Assembly (NCBI GenBank): GCA_039915505.1
Contig: JBDSND010000105.1
Coordinates: 1-39,753 of the forward strand
Origin: CAIWHR01 sp039915505
GTDB taxonomy: Bacteria > Pseudomonadota > Gammaproteobacteria > Burkholderiales > Casimicrobiaceae
Direction: 5' to 3'
Length of the DNA stretch: 39,753 nucleotides
Positions 7,017 through 15,857 of this stretch are shown piece by piece. Position 1 is the stretch's first letter. The number at the start of each line of letters is the position of its first letter. Made by a program: the position numbers and the translations under genes. The notes below the pieces were generated by a model that had not been told where the DNA came from, made no database searches, and worked only from the letters and a program-made list of their open reading frames with translations.

Positions 7017-8363
7017 TCACGGCGTGCGGGGATTGAAATGGCGCGCGAGGCCCTGCCAGCACTGGAAGTAGTCGGCTTGTAGGGTGGCCGATTCGAGCGC
7101 GGCGCGGGTCGGACGGATCGGCAAGCGGGTCTCGAACATGAACGCCATGGTGTCGGCGATCCGCTGCGGAGTCGAGGTGTCGGCACGGCTCGCCCGGGCG
7201 AACGTGTCGGCATCGGGTCCGTGGCCGATCATGCAGTTGTGCAGCGACGCGCCGCCGGGCTGGAAGCCTTCCGCCTTGGCGTCGTACACGCCGTGCACCA
7301 GGCCCAGGAACTCGCTCGCCACGTTGCGATGGAACCACGGCGGACGAAACGTGCCCTCCGCGGCCAGCCAGCGCGGTGGAAACACCACCACGTCGAGGTT
7401 GTCCACGCCCGGCGTGTCCGAGCGTGACTGCAGCACCAGGAAGATCGACGGATCGGGATGGTCGTAGCTGATTGAGCCGATGGCATTGAAGCGGCGGAGA
7501 TCGTACTTGTAGGGCGCAAGGTTGCCGTGCCAGGCGACCACGTCGAGCGGCGAATGATCGATCTCGGCCGACCACAAATTGCCGAGGAACCGTGCCACCA
7601 GCTCGAACGTGCCGTCCCGGTCTTCGTAGGCGGCCACCGGTGCGAGGAAGTCGCGTGGGTTGGCGAGACCATTCGAGCCGATCGGTCCGAGGTCGGGCAG
7701 GCGCAGCGGGGCGCCGTAGTTCTCGCACAGATAGCCGCGCGCCGCGCCGTCGGGCAACGCTACCCGGAAGCGCACCCCGCGCGGAATCACCGCGATTTCC
7801 TGGGGCTCGAGTTCGATAATGCCCATCTCGGTGCCGATGTGCAGGCGACCCTGTTGCGGGACGATGACCAACTCGCCGTCGGCATCGTAAAAGAACCGTT
7901 CCATCGCCCGATTGGCCGCATAGAGATGGATGCCGCAGCCGACGTGCATCGCTGGATCGCCATTGCCGGCCATGGTCACGATCCCGGCCAGGAAATCGGT
8001 TTCCGCGTCGGGTATCGGCAGCGGATCCCAGCGCAACTGGTTCGGCGGGGTCACGGTCGCGCCGAAGTCGGCCACGAAGCGGGCGTTGTCGATGCGGCGG
8101 AAGGGCTGGTGCTGGGCGGCGGGCCGGATGCGATAGCACCACGAGCGGCGGTTGTCGCTGCGCGGGGCCGTGAAGGCGGTACCGGAGATCTGCTCCGCGT
8201 ACAGTCCGTACGCACAGCGCTGCGGCGAATTGCGCCCGACCGGCAACGCGCCGGGCAGGGATTCGGTGGCGTGCTCGTTGCCGAACCCGGAGAGATAGCC
8301 GGCAGCCGATGGCAGCACCGGCGCCGCGGCGCCGGGAGGAGCGCGGTCGATGGGGATGGACAT
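7017..8363 (-). CDS. hmgA: Homogentisate 1,2-dioxygenase
   Basis: A 448-residue cytoplasmic Fe(II) ring-cleaving dioxygenase converting homogentisate to maleylacetoacetate. It starts with the family N-terminus YLSGFGNEHATESLPGALP. The iron ligands are visible as His345 and Glu351 in FHRNVASEFLGL and His381 in GHGPDADTF. The ATG at 8363 has an AGAAGG ribosome site a few bases upstream. It is first in a two-gene operon with fahA and is divergent from the ABC importer ATPase at 8598, so the 234-base gap should hold its promoter. No maleylacetoacetate isomerase gene is adjacent and no HmgR-type regulator is in the window, so those functions must be elsewhere. Confidence 0.97.
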   Translation of the reverse strand: MSIPIDRAPPGAAAPVLPSAAGYLSGFGNEHATESLPGALPVGRNSPQRCAYGLYAEQISGTAFTAPRSDNRRSWCYRIRPAAQHQPFRRIDNARFVADFGATVTPPNQLRWDPLPIPDAETDFLAGIVTMAGNGDPAMHVGCGIHLYAANRAMERFFYDADGELVIVPQQGRLHIGTEMGIIELEPQEIAVIPRGVRFRVALPDGAARGYLCENYGAPLRLPDLGPIGSNGLANPRDFLAPVAAYEDRDGTFELVARFLGNLWSAEIDHSPLDVVAWHGNLAPYKYDLRRFNAIGSISYDHPDPSIFLVLQSRSDTPGVDNLDVVVFPPRWLAAEGTFRPPWFHRNVASEFLGLVHGVYDAKAEGFQPGGASLHNCMIGHGPDADTFARASRADTSTPQRIADTMAFMFETRLPIRPTRAALESATLQADYFQCWQGLARHFNPRTP

Positions 8364-8597
8364 GGCCTTCTGAAGGTGAGGGAGGGTGCGCCGCTGGACC
8401 GCGGATGCGCGCGAGGTCATGATAGCCCAGCGCCACCCCGCGACGCCCAGCGCCACGGGCCCCTTCGTCGCGCGCTGCGGCGTGCGCCGACGGTTGCAGA
8501 TTTCGTATGTTGCGCTGCGACAACGCGCCGCCGCGCGACGACGCCTCTTTACCGCGGTGTCATATTGACGGCATGATCTGCGCCGCAAGCTCGCCCC

Positions 8598-9665
8598 ATG
8601 ACGCCTTTCCTCCTCATCGATAACCTCACCGCTTCCTATGGAGGCGGCGCGCCGGTGCTCGATCGCGTCGGTCTCGAGGTCCAGCGCGGCGAGTTGGTGG
8701 CGCTCCTCGGCAGCTCCGGCTGCGGCAAGACCACGCTGCTGCGTTCGATCGCCGGCTTCGTGATCCCCGATGCCGGCACCATCTCCATCGACGGCCGCGA
8801 CATCACGAGGCTGCCCCCGGAAAAACGCGGCACGGCGATGATGTTCCAGTCGTACGCGTTGTGGCCGCACATGAGCGTCGCCCAGAACATCGGCTATGGC
8901 CTGCGCATGCGCGGCTGGAAAAAGGATGCCATCGCCAACCGGGTAGTGGAGATGCTGACGCTCCTGCAGCTCCAGGGCTATGGCGAACGGCCCGTCACCG
9001 CGCTTTCAGGCGGCCAGCGCCAGCGGGTCGCGCTGGGCCGGGCGCTCGCCGTGAGCCCCGAGGTCCTGCTCCTCGACGAGCCGATGTCCAACCTCGACTA
9101 CAAGGTACGCATCGAGCTGCGCCAGGAATTGCGCGCGCTCCAGCAGCGCATCGGCATCACCGCGGTGTACGTCACCCACGACCGGGAGGAGGCCCTGACC
9201 CTGGCCGACCGGATCGCCGTGCTCGATGCGGGCCGGGTCGAACAGTACGACACGCCGGAAATCGTCTATCACCGGCCGGCTTCGCCCTTCGTGGCCGGCT
9301 TCATGGGCGCGGACAACGCCATCGCGGTGCGCGGCAGCGGCCGGCATTGGCAGGCCGCGGCGGATATCGACGGCGCGCGCGCCGTCGGCAGCGAGGGCGG
9401 CGCGGCGCTCATGCGCGCGCATTTCCGCAGCGACGCCGCGCGCCTGGTGCCGACGACCGGCGAGGTCGGCGATGGCCTCGTGCTCAATGGCACGGTCGCG
9501 CAGACGCTTTACGTCGGGCAAGGCTACCGCTATCGCGTCCGGCTCGCCGATGGCGACGTCTGGGTCCACGCTCCGGAGCGCATCGAGGAGGGGACGGCGG
9601 CCCGCGTCACCGTCCCGCACCAGGCGCTCCTTTTCTTTCCCTTGCAGGTCCAACACGCGTCATAG
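8598..9665 (+). CDS. PotA/FbpC-like ABC importer ATP-binding protein
   Basis: A 355-residue ATPase of the polyamine / Fe3+ / thiamine importer class. Walker A GSSGCGKT is at residues 38-45, the signature LSGGQ at 136-140, and Walker B LLLDEP at 157-162. The stretch VTHDREEALTLADRIAVL and a C-terminal TOBE domain (about residues 270-355) are also typical of this class. The ATG at 8598 gives the family start; no good ribosome site precedes it, and no in-frame alternative upstream looks better. It is the first gene of a four-gene set (ATPase, binding protein, two permeases). The binding-protein ATG lies ten bases after its stop. It is divergently arranged with hmgA. Confidence 0.92.
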   Translation: MTPFLLIDNLTASYGGGAPVLDRVGLEVQRGELVALLGSSGCGKTTLLRSIAGFVIPDAGTISIDGRDITRLPPEKRGTAMMFQSYALWPHMSVAQNIGYGLRMRGWKKDAIANRVVEMLTLLQLQGYGERPVTALSGGQRQRVALGRALAVSPEVLLLDEPMSNLDYKVRIELRQELRALQQRIGITAVYVTHDREEALTLADRIAVLDAGRVEQYDTPEIVYHRPASPFVAGFMGADNAIAVRGSGRHWQAAADIDGARAVGSEGGAALMRAHFRSDAARLVPTTGEVGDGLVLNGTVAQTLYVGQGYRYRVRLADGDVWVHAPERIEEGTAARVTVPHQALLFFPLQVQHAS

Positions 9666-9675
9666 GAGGTTCATC

Positions 9676-10827
9676 ATGCAACATCACCCTTGGTTCGCGG
9701 CGGCGCTGTTCGCCGCGTTTGCGGCTCTTCCGGCCTCGGCCGCGCAGGCGCAGACCACCCTCAACGTGGCCACCGCCGGCGATCAGAACATGGTCGACTA
9801 CGTCAACAACTATCTCGCGCCGCGCTTTGAAAAGATGAATCCCGGGGTGAAGGTGCGGGCCGTCGGCACCGGCCCGGGCGACGCTGGGTCGCAGAAGATC
9901 TACGAAAAGCTCTCCGCCCAGCAGAAGGCGGGGGCCAGTGCATGGGACGTGGACGTCGCGGTCATCCACCAGCGCGGCGCCGCGACCATGGTCAAGGAAA
10001 ACCTGTTGATGCCCTATCGTCGCGACGTGGCCGCGGGCAAGCTGGTGAGCCGCGACACCGCCACGAACGCGCTGGGCGCAAACGTCGACGGCTACGTCCT
10101 GCCGATGTTCCACAGCCAGATCGCGTTCGCCTACAACCCGGATCTCGTCAAGAACCCGCCGAAATCGTTCAACGAGCTCAACGAATGGGTGAAGAAAAAC
10201 CCGAAACAATTTGGCTACAACGGCGTAAAGGGGGGCATGTCCGGGGTGGGGTTCGTGATGGGCTGGGTGAACGCGTACAGCGGCATCGGCGATAAGCTGG
10301 AGAAGGGCCCGTACGACCCCTCCCTCAAGCCCACCATCGAGAAGTCCCTCGCGAGTCTTAAGGACTTCAACCAGAACGTGGTGATGACCCCGGGCAACGC
10401 CGGCACGCTCGACATGCTGAACCGCGGCGAGATCGCCATGGGACCGGTGTGGGTGGACATGTTCTACACGTGGCAGGCCGACGGCAAGCTTAATCCCAAG
10501 GTCAAGCTCGCGCTGCCTTCCCCGGGCCTGCCGGGGCAGCCGATGTACTACGTGATCCCGGCCAAGGCGGCCAACGGCGAACTCGCCAAGAAATTCATCG
10601 ATCTCGCCGAAAGCCCGGAGGTGCAGGCTGAAGGCATCGTCAAGCAATTCAACTGGTATCCCGGCATCGATCCGCAGCACGTGCAGGCCAAGCTCGATGC
10701 GGCAAGCTGGAACAAGCTTTTCACCGACATCAAGCCGGACGAACTGGCGCGCTACGGACGGCCCTTCCCGCTCTCCGAGTACTTCACCGACATCCTGGAA
10801 GGCTACGAGCGGGTGGTGCTGAAATAG
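9676..10827 (+). CDS. Periplasmic binding protein of a spermidine/putrescine- or Fe3+-type ABC importer
   Basis: A 383-residue extracellular solute-binding protein. An N-terminal signal peptide (hydrophobic core FAAALFAAFAALPASA, likely cleaved near residues 24-26) is followed by a classic family 1 / PotD-like binding-protein fold, with TTLNVATAGDQNMVDYV as the first strand. The ATG at 9676 has an ideal GGAGGT site at 9665-9670. It lies between the ATPase and, after a 292-base gap, two permease genes; as the ligand-binding subunit it would decide specificity. The ligand could be a polyamine, a metal complex, an organophosphonate or a sugar-like compound. Sequence alone does not settle this. 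Confidence 0.9.
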   Translation: MQHHPWFAAALFAAFAALPASAAQAQTTLNVATAGDQNMVDYVNNYLAPRFEKMNPGVKVRAVGTGPGDAGSQKIYEKLSAQQKAGASAWDVDVAVIHQRGAATMVKENLLMPYRRDVAAGKLVSRDTATNALGANVDGYVLPMFHSQIAFAYNPDLVKNPPKSFNELNEWVKKNPKQFGYNGVKGGMSGVGFVMGWVNAYSGIGDKLEKGPYDPSLKPTIEKSLASLKDFNQNVVMTPGNAGTLDMLNRGEIAMGPVWVDMFYTWQADGKLNPKVKLALPSPGLPGQPMYYVIPAKAANGELAKKFIDLAESPEVQAEGIVKQFNWYPGIDPQHVQAKLDAASWNKLFTDIKPDELARYGRPFPLSEYFTDILEGYERVVLK

Positions 10828-11119
10828 GGCAGCGGACCGGCCGATTCGCGCCGCACGACGCAGCCGGATCGGCCAGCACCCCGAGCATCACTCTGTCGCG
10901 CGCCCCGTCGTTCCGCCGCGCCTCCGTCGATTGCGCGCCGGCAGCAGGCGGCGGAGCGGGCTTGCGGTTGTGCGTCGCGGCGTTTCCGCGGCCGTTCGTC
11001 GTTGCCCCTATCCGCCACATTGCCGCTGCCACTGCCTTCCCCCATCGACCTCGCGGGCCGAGCGCTTGCCTGCTCGATCCGCATGACCGTGCCACGAAGC
11101 GCATGACCGGATCCAGCTC
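10828..11119. other. Gap inside the ABC importer operon, with a possible hairpin
   Basis: These 292 bases contain no convincing gene. Perfect 7-base inverted arms GGCCGAT (10839-10845) and ATCGGCC (10868-10874) lie just after the binding-protein stop and could fold into a stem. Such hairpins often stabilise the upstream message, giving more binding protein than permease. There is no T-run, so it is not a clear terminator. Confidence 0.35.
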
Positions 11120-12019
11120 GTGAGCGACCTGTCCCCGGCGGCCGAAAGTGCCACCCGTTCGGATGCGGTGCGTGCGCAACCCGGGCTGCAGCGCCGGAAC
11201 TGGGCCGGCCTCGCGCTCGTTGCCCCGGCGTTGATCGTGGTGGCGCTGTTCTTCATCGTGCCCCTGGGCATGTCGGCGGTACTGGCGTTTCGCGACGCCG
11301 GCGGCGGGGTCACCCTGGAGCATATGAGCAAGGCCTTCGAGCTCTACTCCAAGGATCTCATCTTCACCGTAGCGATCACGCTCTTGTCGACCGCCGGCAT
11401 CGCCGCGGTGGCGATCCTGATCGCGAGCTACCTCACACTCGGCGGCCACGCCGGAACCCGAGCGGCGCTGCGCTGGCTGTACCGCTGGCCGCTCTTCATA
11501 CCCTTCATCGTCACCGGCCAGGTGATGCGCACGTTTCTGGCCAAGAACGGCATGCTCAACCACGTGCTGATCGGCGCCAACGTCATCGAGCCACTGTCGG
11601 CGCAGAGCCTGCTCGACTGGCGCGGCATCGTCATCGCGTTCGTGTGGAAGCAGGCGCCGTTCGTGACCCTGCTGCTCGCCGGCGCGATGGCGGCCGTGGA
11701 AACGCAGCACATCGAGGCGGCGCGCAACCTCGGTGCCTCGCGGATCCGGGTGCTGTGGGACATCGTCCTGCCGCAGGTGCGCGGGACCCTGCTGGTCGGG
11801 CTGGTGCTGTCGTTCGTCACCATGTTGTCGGTGCTCTCGGTGCCGATCATGATCAACCCCAACTCGCCGACCATGCTGACGGTGGACATCGCCTACCGCA
11901 TCAATTCTCACGGCGACTACGCGGTGGCGAATGCGCTCTGCCTCATGTCGCTGGTGCTGGCCGCGGGCGCGGCGGCGCTGTACCTGCGCCACGCCGTCGC
12001 GCGCACGGTGGGACAATGA
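11120..12019 (+). CDS. ABC importer permease (PotB-like)
   Basis: A 299-residue inner-membrane permease with about six membrane segments. The first is at roughly residues 35-57 (LALVAPALIVVALFFIVPLG). The cytoplasmic EAA loop is visible as EAARNLGASRIRVLWDIVLP near residue 200; it docks with the ATPase. The start is GTG at 11120. The stop overlaps the start of the next permease in ATGA (12016-12019), so the two permeases are translationally coupled and probably form a heterodimeric channel. It belongs with the ATPase at 8598 and the binding protein at 9676, although a 292-base gap separates it from the latter. Confidence 0.92.
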   Translation: MSDLSPAAESATRSDAVRAQPGLQRRNWAGLALVAPALIVVALFFIVPLGMSAVLAFRDAGGGVTLEHMSKAFELYSKDLIFTVAITLLSTAGIAAVAILIASYLTLGGHAGTRAALRWLYRWPLFIPFIVTGQVMRTFLAKNGMLNHVLIGANVIEPLSAQSLLDWRGIVIAFVWKQAPFVTLLLAGAMAAVETQHIEAARNLGASRIRVLWDIVLPQVRGTLLVGLVLSFVTMLSVLSVPIMINPNSPTMLTVDIAYRINSHGDYAVANALCLMSLVLAAGAAALYLRHAVARTVGQ

Positions 12020-12843
12020 CCCTCGCGGCATGGCGCGTTGGCCCGCTGGCGTCGACCCTCGGCCGCGGGTTGATGCTGGCGCTGCTGGCGTTTGCGATCT
12101 TCGGACCGCTGGCGAATCTGGTCCTCTGGGCATTCGCCGAGCGCTGGTACTTCCCGAGCAAGTTGCCGTCGGAATTCGGCCTGACGTTCTGGTACCGGGT
12201 GTTCAGTCCGCGCGGCAACGCCGTCGCGTCGCTGGGTACGAGCGTATGGATCGCGATGCTGACCGTGATCGTGAGCCTGGGGGTGGCGATTCCCGCGGGC
12301 TACGCGCTGGCGCGACTGCGGCTGCCCTGGCGGGCGTTCATCCTGCTCCTGTTCCTGTTGCCCCAGGCGGTGCCGAACATTCCGGTGTACGTCAACATCG
12401 CCCGCATCTTCTACACTCTGGGACTCAACGGAACGGTGCTGGGCGTGGTGCTCGTCCACGCCGCGCACGGGCTGGTCCTCGCGGTATGGATTGCCTCGGC
12501 GGCGTTCGCGTCGGTGGATGCGTCGCTCGAGGAGGCGGCGCGCAATATGGGTGCGTCGGTCTGGACCTGCTTTCGCACCGTCACCTTGCCGCTCGCGGCG
12601 CCAGGCCTCATCGCTAGCGCCATTTTCGTGTTCCTGGAGTCCCTCGACGAGTTCACCGGGACGTACTTCGTCGGTGTGCCGGACGTCACCACACTGCCGC
12701 TGCTGATGTTCAACGCCAGCATGGGCGGCAACTACCAGATCGCCTCGATCACGGCGCTGTTGCTGCTCCTGCCGTCGATCGCGTTCATGCTCCTCGTCGA
12801 GCGCTTCTTGAAGCCGGAGGTGCTGGCCATGGTCGGGCGCTGA
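12016..12843 (+). CDS. ABC importer permease (PotC-like)
   Basis: A 275-residue inner-membrane permease with about six membrane segments and the EAA loop EEAARNMGASVWTCFRTVTL around residues 175-195. The length is typical of PotC-like subunits. The ATG at 12016 overlaps the previous stop by four bases. It is the last gene of the importer; a long imperfect hairpin follows at 12871-12916 before the glycoside hydrolase gene. The substrate is unknown, as for the other subunits. Confidence 0.92.
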   Translation: MTLAAWRVGPLASTLGRGLMLALLAFAIFGPLANLVLWAFAERWYFPSKLPSEFGLTFWYRVFSPRGNAVASLGTSVWIAMLTVIVSLGVAIPAGYALARLRLPWRAFILLLFLLPQAVPNIPVYVNIARIFYTLGLNGTVLGVVLVHAAHGLVLAVWIASAAFASVDASLEEAARNMGASVWTCFRTVTLPLAAPGLIASAIFVFLESLDEFTGTYFVGVPDVTTLPLLMFNASMGGNYQIASITALLLLLPSIAFMLLVERFLKPEVLAMVGR

Positions 12844-12870
12844 ACAGCACGGCAAGAATGAATGGCTCTC

Positions 12871-12916
12871 GGGAGGAAGGCCGAGCGAACCGGTCGCGCC
12901 GGTCGGCCCCCCTCCC
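12871..12916 (+). terminator. Long imperfect stem-loop after the importer operon
   Basis: Nested inverted arms GGGAGG/CCTCCC, GGCCG/CGGCC and ACCGG/CCGGT enclose the five-base loop TCGCG. This gives 16 possible base pairs interrupted by small internal loops. The stem lies 27 bases after the last permease stop and 29 bases before the next gene. No T-run follows, so it may be a Rho-assisted end or an mRNA-stabilising hairpin rather than a classical terminator. Confidence 0.45.
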
Positions 12917-12945
12917 GTCCACTCCCTCGTCCTTGATAGCCACGC

Positions 12946-14751
12946 ATGCCGCTCCGGATCGAAGACTATGCCCTATTAGGTGACACCGAGACTGCCGCCC
13001 TGGTCGGCAGAAACGGCTCCATCGACTGGCTCTGCTTTCCACGCTTCGACTCCGCCGCGTGCTTCGCTGCACTCCTGGGCGACGAGCGCAACGGCCGATG
13101 GCAGATCGCCCCGGCTGATCCGAAGGCTCGCACCGAGCGGCGCTATCGGGGCAACTCCCTGGTGCTCGACACGCTCGTCACCACCGCAGGCGGCGTCGCC
13201 CGCGTGGTCGACTGTATGCCCCCTCGAGGACCGACCCCGGACGTGGTGCGGGTGGTCGAGGGGGTGGAAGGCGAAGTCACGTTCGCAATGGAGCTCGTCA
13301 TCCGGTTCGACTATGGCTCGATCGTGCCGTGGGTGCAAACCGTCGACGGTGTGCTTCGCGCCATCGCCGGTCCCGATGCGCTGTCGCTCTGGTCGCCGGT
13401 TGCGCTCCGCGGCGTGGACTTCACCCACCGGGCGACCTTTACGGTCAAAGCCGGGCAGCGCCTGCCCTTCGTGCTCGCCTGGCATCGCTCGCACGAGCCG
13501 ACGCCGCCGGCGATCGATGCTGTGGAGGCCGTCGTCGACACGTGCCGATGGTGGGAGCACTGGGCGGCGCAATGCACGTACGACGGCCCGTGGAAGCAGG
13601 AGGTGATGCGTTCGCTCATCGCCCTGAAGGCGCTCACCTATCGTCCCACGGGCGGCATCGTCGCGGCCGTCACCACTTCCCTGCCAGAGCACATCGGCGG
13701 CATTCGCAACTGGGACTATCGGTACTGCTGGGTCCGCGATGCCACCTTCACGTTGTATTCGCTCATCTCCAGCGGATTCAAGACCGAAGCCGCCCAGTGG
13801 CGGGGCTGGCTGTTGCGCTCGGTAGCAGGAGACCCCTCGGACCTGCAGATCATGTACGGGCCGGCCGGAGAGCGCCGATTGACCGAACTCGAGATCCCGT
13901 GGCTCAAGGGCTACGAGAATTCGAAACCGGTCCGCATCGGCAACGCCGCCGTGCAGCAACGCCAGCTCGACGTCTACGGCGAGCTGCTCGACGCCATGGC
14001 GGTGGCAGCGCGCGCCGGCGTTCCCGCCAACGCCGATGCCTGGTCGCTGGAGAAGTCCCTGGTCAACCACCTCGAGACCATCTGGCAGGAAGCAGACGAG
14101 GGCATCTGGGAGATGCGCGGACCGCGCCGCCACTTTACCCACTCCAAGGTGATGGCGTGGGTGGCGTTCGATCGCGCCCTGTCGATGATCAAGGATGGAC
14201 ACTTCGAGGGTCCGGTCGAGCGTTGGCGGCAAACCCGGGCGGCCATCCACGAGCAAGTGTGCCGATGTGGCTTCCATGCCGGACGCAACACTTTCACCCA
14301 GTACTACGGCACCGACCAGGTCGACGCGAGTCTGTTGTTGCTGCCCTTGGTGGGCTTCCTGCCCATCGACGATCCGCGCATCGTCGGGACCATCGCCGCG
14401 GTCGAACACGACCTCTTGCACCAGGGCTTTCTGCTGCGCTACCGGTCCGAGCAGGACGTCGACGGGCTCCCGGCAGGCGAGGGCGTGTTTCTCGCCTGCA
14501 GCTTCTGGCTTGCCGACTGCTACGCGCTGCAAGGCGAGGCCGAGAAGGCGCGCGCCCTCTTCGAAAAATTGCTCGCTCTCGCCAACGATGTCGGCTTGCT
14601 GGCCGAGGAATACGATCCGGTGGCCAAGCGATTGCTCGGCAATTTTCCCCAGGCGTTTTCGCACGTCTCGCTGGTGAACACGGCACTCAACATCGGCGCA
14701 CTCAAGGGTCCGGCCGAGGACCGCAGCGAGCAGGCGCAGACCGCGCCTTGA
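12946..14751 (+). CDS. Glycoside hydrolase family 15 protein (glucoamylase/trehalase-like)
   Basis: A 601-residue cytoplasmic protein (no signal peptide) of the bacterial GH15 group. The N-terminus RIEDYALLGDTETAALVG and GSIDWLCFPRFDS form the typical beta-sandwich domain. The (alpha/alpha)6 catalytic domain begins near NWDYRYCWVRDATFTL. The likely catalytic acid is Glu389 in IWEMRG, and the likely base is in LLAEEYDP (Glu554/Glu555) just before GNFPQAFSH. Members hydrolyse alpha-glucosidic bonds in malto-oligosaccharides or trehalose; which one is not visible. The ATG at 12946 has no strong ribosome site, but homology starts at once. It seems unrelated to the flanking aromatic genes and is probably its own transcription unit. 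Confidence 0.92.
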   Translation: MPLRIEDYALLGDTETAALVGRNGSIDWLCFPRFDSAACFAALLGDERNGRWQIAPADPKARTERRYRGNSLVLDTLVTTAGGVARVVDCMPPRGPTPDVVRVVEGVEGEVTFAMELVIRFDYGSIVPWVQTVDGVLRAIAGPDALSLWSPVALRGVDFTHRATFTVKAGQRLPFVLAWHRSHEPTPPAIDAVEAVVDTCRWWEHWAAQCTYDGPWKQEVMRSLIALKALTYRPTGGIVAAVTTSLPEHIGGIRNWDYRYCWVRDATFTLYSLISSGFKTEAAQWRGWLLRSVAGDPSDLQIMYGPAGERRLTELEIPWLKGYENSKPVRIGNAAVQQRQLDVYGELLDAMAVAARAGVPANADAWSLEKSLVNHLETIWQEADEGIWEMRGPRRHFTHSKVMAWVAFDRALSMIKDGHFEGPVERWRQTRAAIHEQVCRCGFHAGRNTFTQYYGTDQVDASLLLLPLVGFLPIDDPRIVGTIAAVEHDLLHQGFLLRYRSEQDVDGLPAGEGVFLACSFWLADCYALQGEAEKARALFEKLLALANDVGLLAEEYDPVAKRLLGNFPQAFSHVSLVNTALNIGALKGPAEDRSEQAQTAP

Positions 14752-14963
14752 CGCGGTCGTGCGCGCCCATGGTGCGCAAGCCGGCCTGGAACTAATGGGA
14801 GTGGTTGCAGCCTAATGGCGGGTCCGGGGGAGGAAGTGTGACGCCCGGCTTGGAGCCCGCGGTCCGGGCCGCGCCTCCGGGTCGATGGAGCTCGACTGAA
14901 TGCCGCCGCCCCACCCACGTGCCGACGTTCCCGTACTCTAAGCCGCCGCCCCGAGCCGCTCCG

Positions 14964-15005
14964 AGCCGCACAAGCCGCACAAGCCGCACAAGCCGCACAA
15001 GCCGC
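14964..15005 (+). repeat. 9-bp tandem repeat upstream of the BON-LysM gene
   Basis: The unit AGCCGCACA is repeated four times plus a partial fifth (14964-15005), with degenerate AGCCGC units just before it. The array ends 31 bases before the ATG at 15037, so it lies in or near the leader. Copy number could vary by slippage. Confidence 0.95.
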
Positions 15006-15036
15006 CAACAACAGTCATTCAACCAGGGGAACAACG

Positions 15037-15534
15037 ATGGGTATGCTCGATTTCGTCAGGGAAGCAGGGGAAAAACTTTTCGGTCACGCCCGCGCCAGCT
15101 CCAGCGGGGCTGACGCCAAGGCGACCGATGCCGCGGCGGCTGCGAAGGCTGCAGACTCAACCGCGGGCGATGCGATCCTCGGGTACATCAAATCCCAGAA
15201 TCTCGAGGCGACGGGCCTCACCGTGACCTATGACGGTGCATCGTCCACGGCATCCGTGTACGGCGTGGCGCCGGACCAGGAGACGCGCGAGAAGATTGTC
15301 CTGTGCTGCGGGAATGTCGCCGGTGTGGAGAAGGTGAACGACATGATGTCGGTCGACCGTAGCGCGCCGGAGGCAAAGTTCTACACCGTCGAGTCCGGCG
15401 ACACCTTGTCCAAGATCTCCAAGGCGCAGTACGGTGACGCCAACCAGTACATGAAGATCTTCGATGCCAACAAGCCCATGCTCAAGGATCCGAACAAGAT
15501 CTATCCGGGGCAGAAGCTGCGTATCCCTCAGTAA
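15037..15534 (+). CDS. lysM: BON and LysM domain protein (YgaU/Kbp-like)
   Basis: A 165-residue protein with the start MGMLDFVREAGEKLFG. An Ala-rich linker follows, then a BON domain (about residues 45-110, including GLTVTYDGASSTASVYGVA) and a C-terminal LysM domain (about 113-163, YTVESGDTLSKISKAQYGD to YPGQKLRIPQ). This is the layout of E. coli YgaU/Kbp, a soluble protein that binds K+ and responds to osmotic stress. There is no signal peptide, which supports a cytoplasmic Kbp-like role. An AGGGGAAC ribosome site precedes the ATG. A 9-bp tandem repeat lies in the upstream leader. No partner gene is evident. Confidence 0.9.
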   Translation: MGMLDFVREAGEKLFGHARASSSGADAKATDAAAAAKAADSTAGDAILGYIKSQNLEATGLTVTYDGASSTASVYGVAPDQETREKIVLCCGNVAGVEKVNDMMSVDRSAPEAKFYTVESGDTLSKISKAQYGDANQYMKIFDANKPMLKDPNKIYPGQKLRIPQ

Positions 15535-15552
15535 GCACGTGATGACCCGGTC

Positions 15553-15819
15553 ATGACCCTCGTCGCCTTGATGGATGTCTGGACGGGTCACGACGTCGGG
15601 GTGACGGGATGCAGGACGGGCGGGCGACGTGCGACAGTCCTCCTGCAGCCCGGTGCTCCCAAGTCGCCTGCTCCCAAGTCGCCTTTCGACGACGACGATG
15701 ACGAGGACGGCGACAGCTGGAGCCGGGGCGGTGATGACGCAAACGAGGACGACGACGAGGACGACGACGCGTTTGACGACGAAGCGTTGGGACACGTCCG
15801 CACCGCGTCGCTTCGGTAA
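15553..15819 (+). CDS. Possible small acidic protein (doubtful)
   Basis: An 88-codon frame whose second half is extremely acidic (runs of Asp such as FDDDDDEDGDS and NEDDDEDDDAFDDE) after two APKSP-like units. The acidity comes from a GAC/GAT triplet-rich tract, which could simply be a low-complexity repeat. No ribosome site precedes the ATG and no family is recognised. A serine-rich frame on the opposite strand of the same tract is equally open. It is listed because acidic tails do occur in small nucleic-acid-associated proteins, but it is more likely not a gene. Confidence 0.2.
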   Translation: MTLVALMDVWTGHDVGVTGCRTGGRRATVLLQPGAPKSPAPKSPFDDDDDEDGDSWSRGGDDANEDDDEDDDAFDDEALGHVRTASLR

Positions 15820-15845
15820 AACATGCAGCACCGTGGATAAGCTGC

Positions 15846-15851
15846 TATAAT
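15846..15851 (+). promoter_or_regulatory. TATAAT -10 box, probable promoter of the RhlE helicase
   Basis: A perfect TATAAT, notable in such GC-rich DNA, lies 335 bases upstream of the helicase ATG. The -35 region (about 15822-15828, CATGCAG) is poor, so an activator or alternative contacts may be needed. Transcription from here would give a leader of over 300 bases. Confidence 0.5.
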
Positions 15852-15857
15852 CATGGG

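Noticed and set aside
12976..14664. 562-codon minus-strand frame opposite the GH15 gene
   Set aside because: It has no domain and lies fully antisense to a gene with all GH15 motifs.
14790..14830. TAATGGGAG and TAATGGCGGGTC as further copies of the TAATGGGGTCGG repeat
   Set aside because: The match is too short and lacks the GGTC(A/G)G core in the right register; chance similarity is likely.
899..15005. CRISPR array suggested by direct repeats (31-bp pair, 9-bp array)
   Set aside because: The repeats are directly tandem with no spacers, and no cas genes are present.
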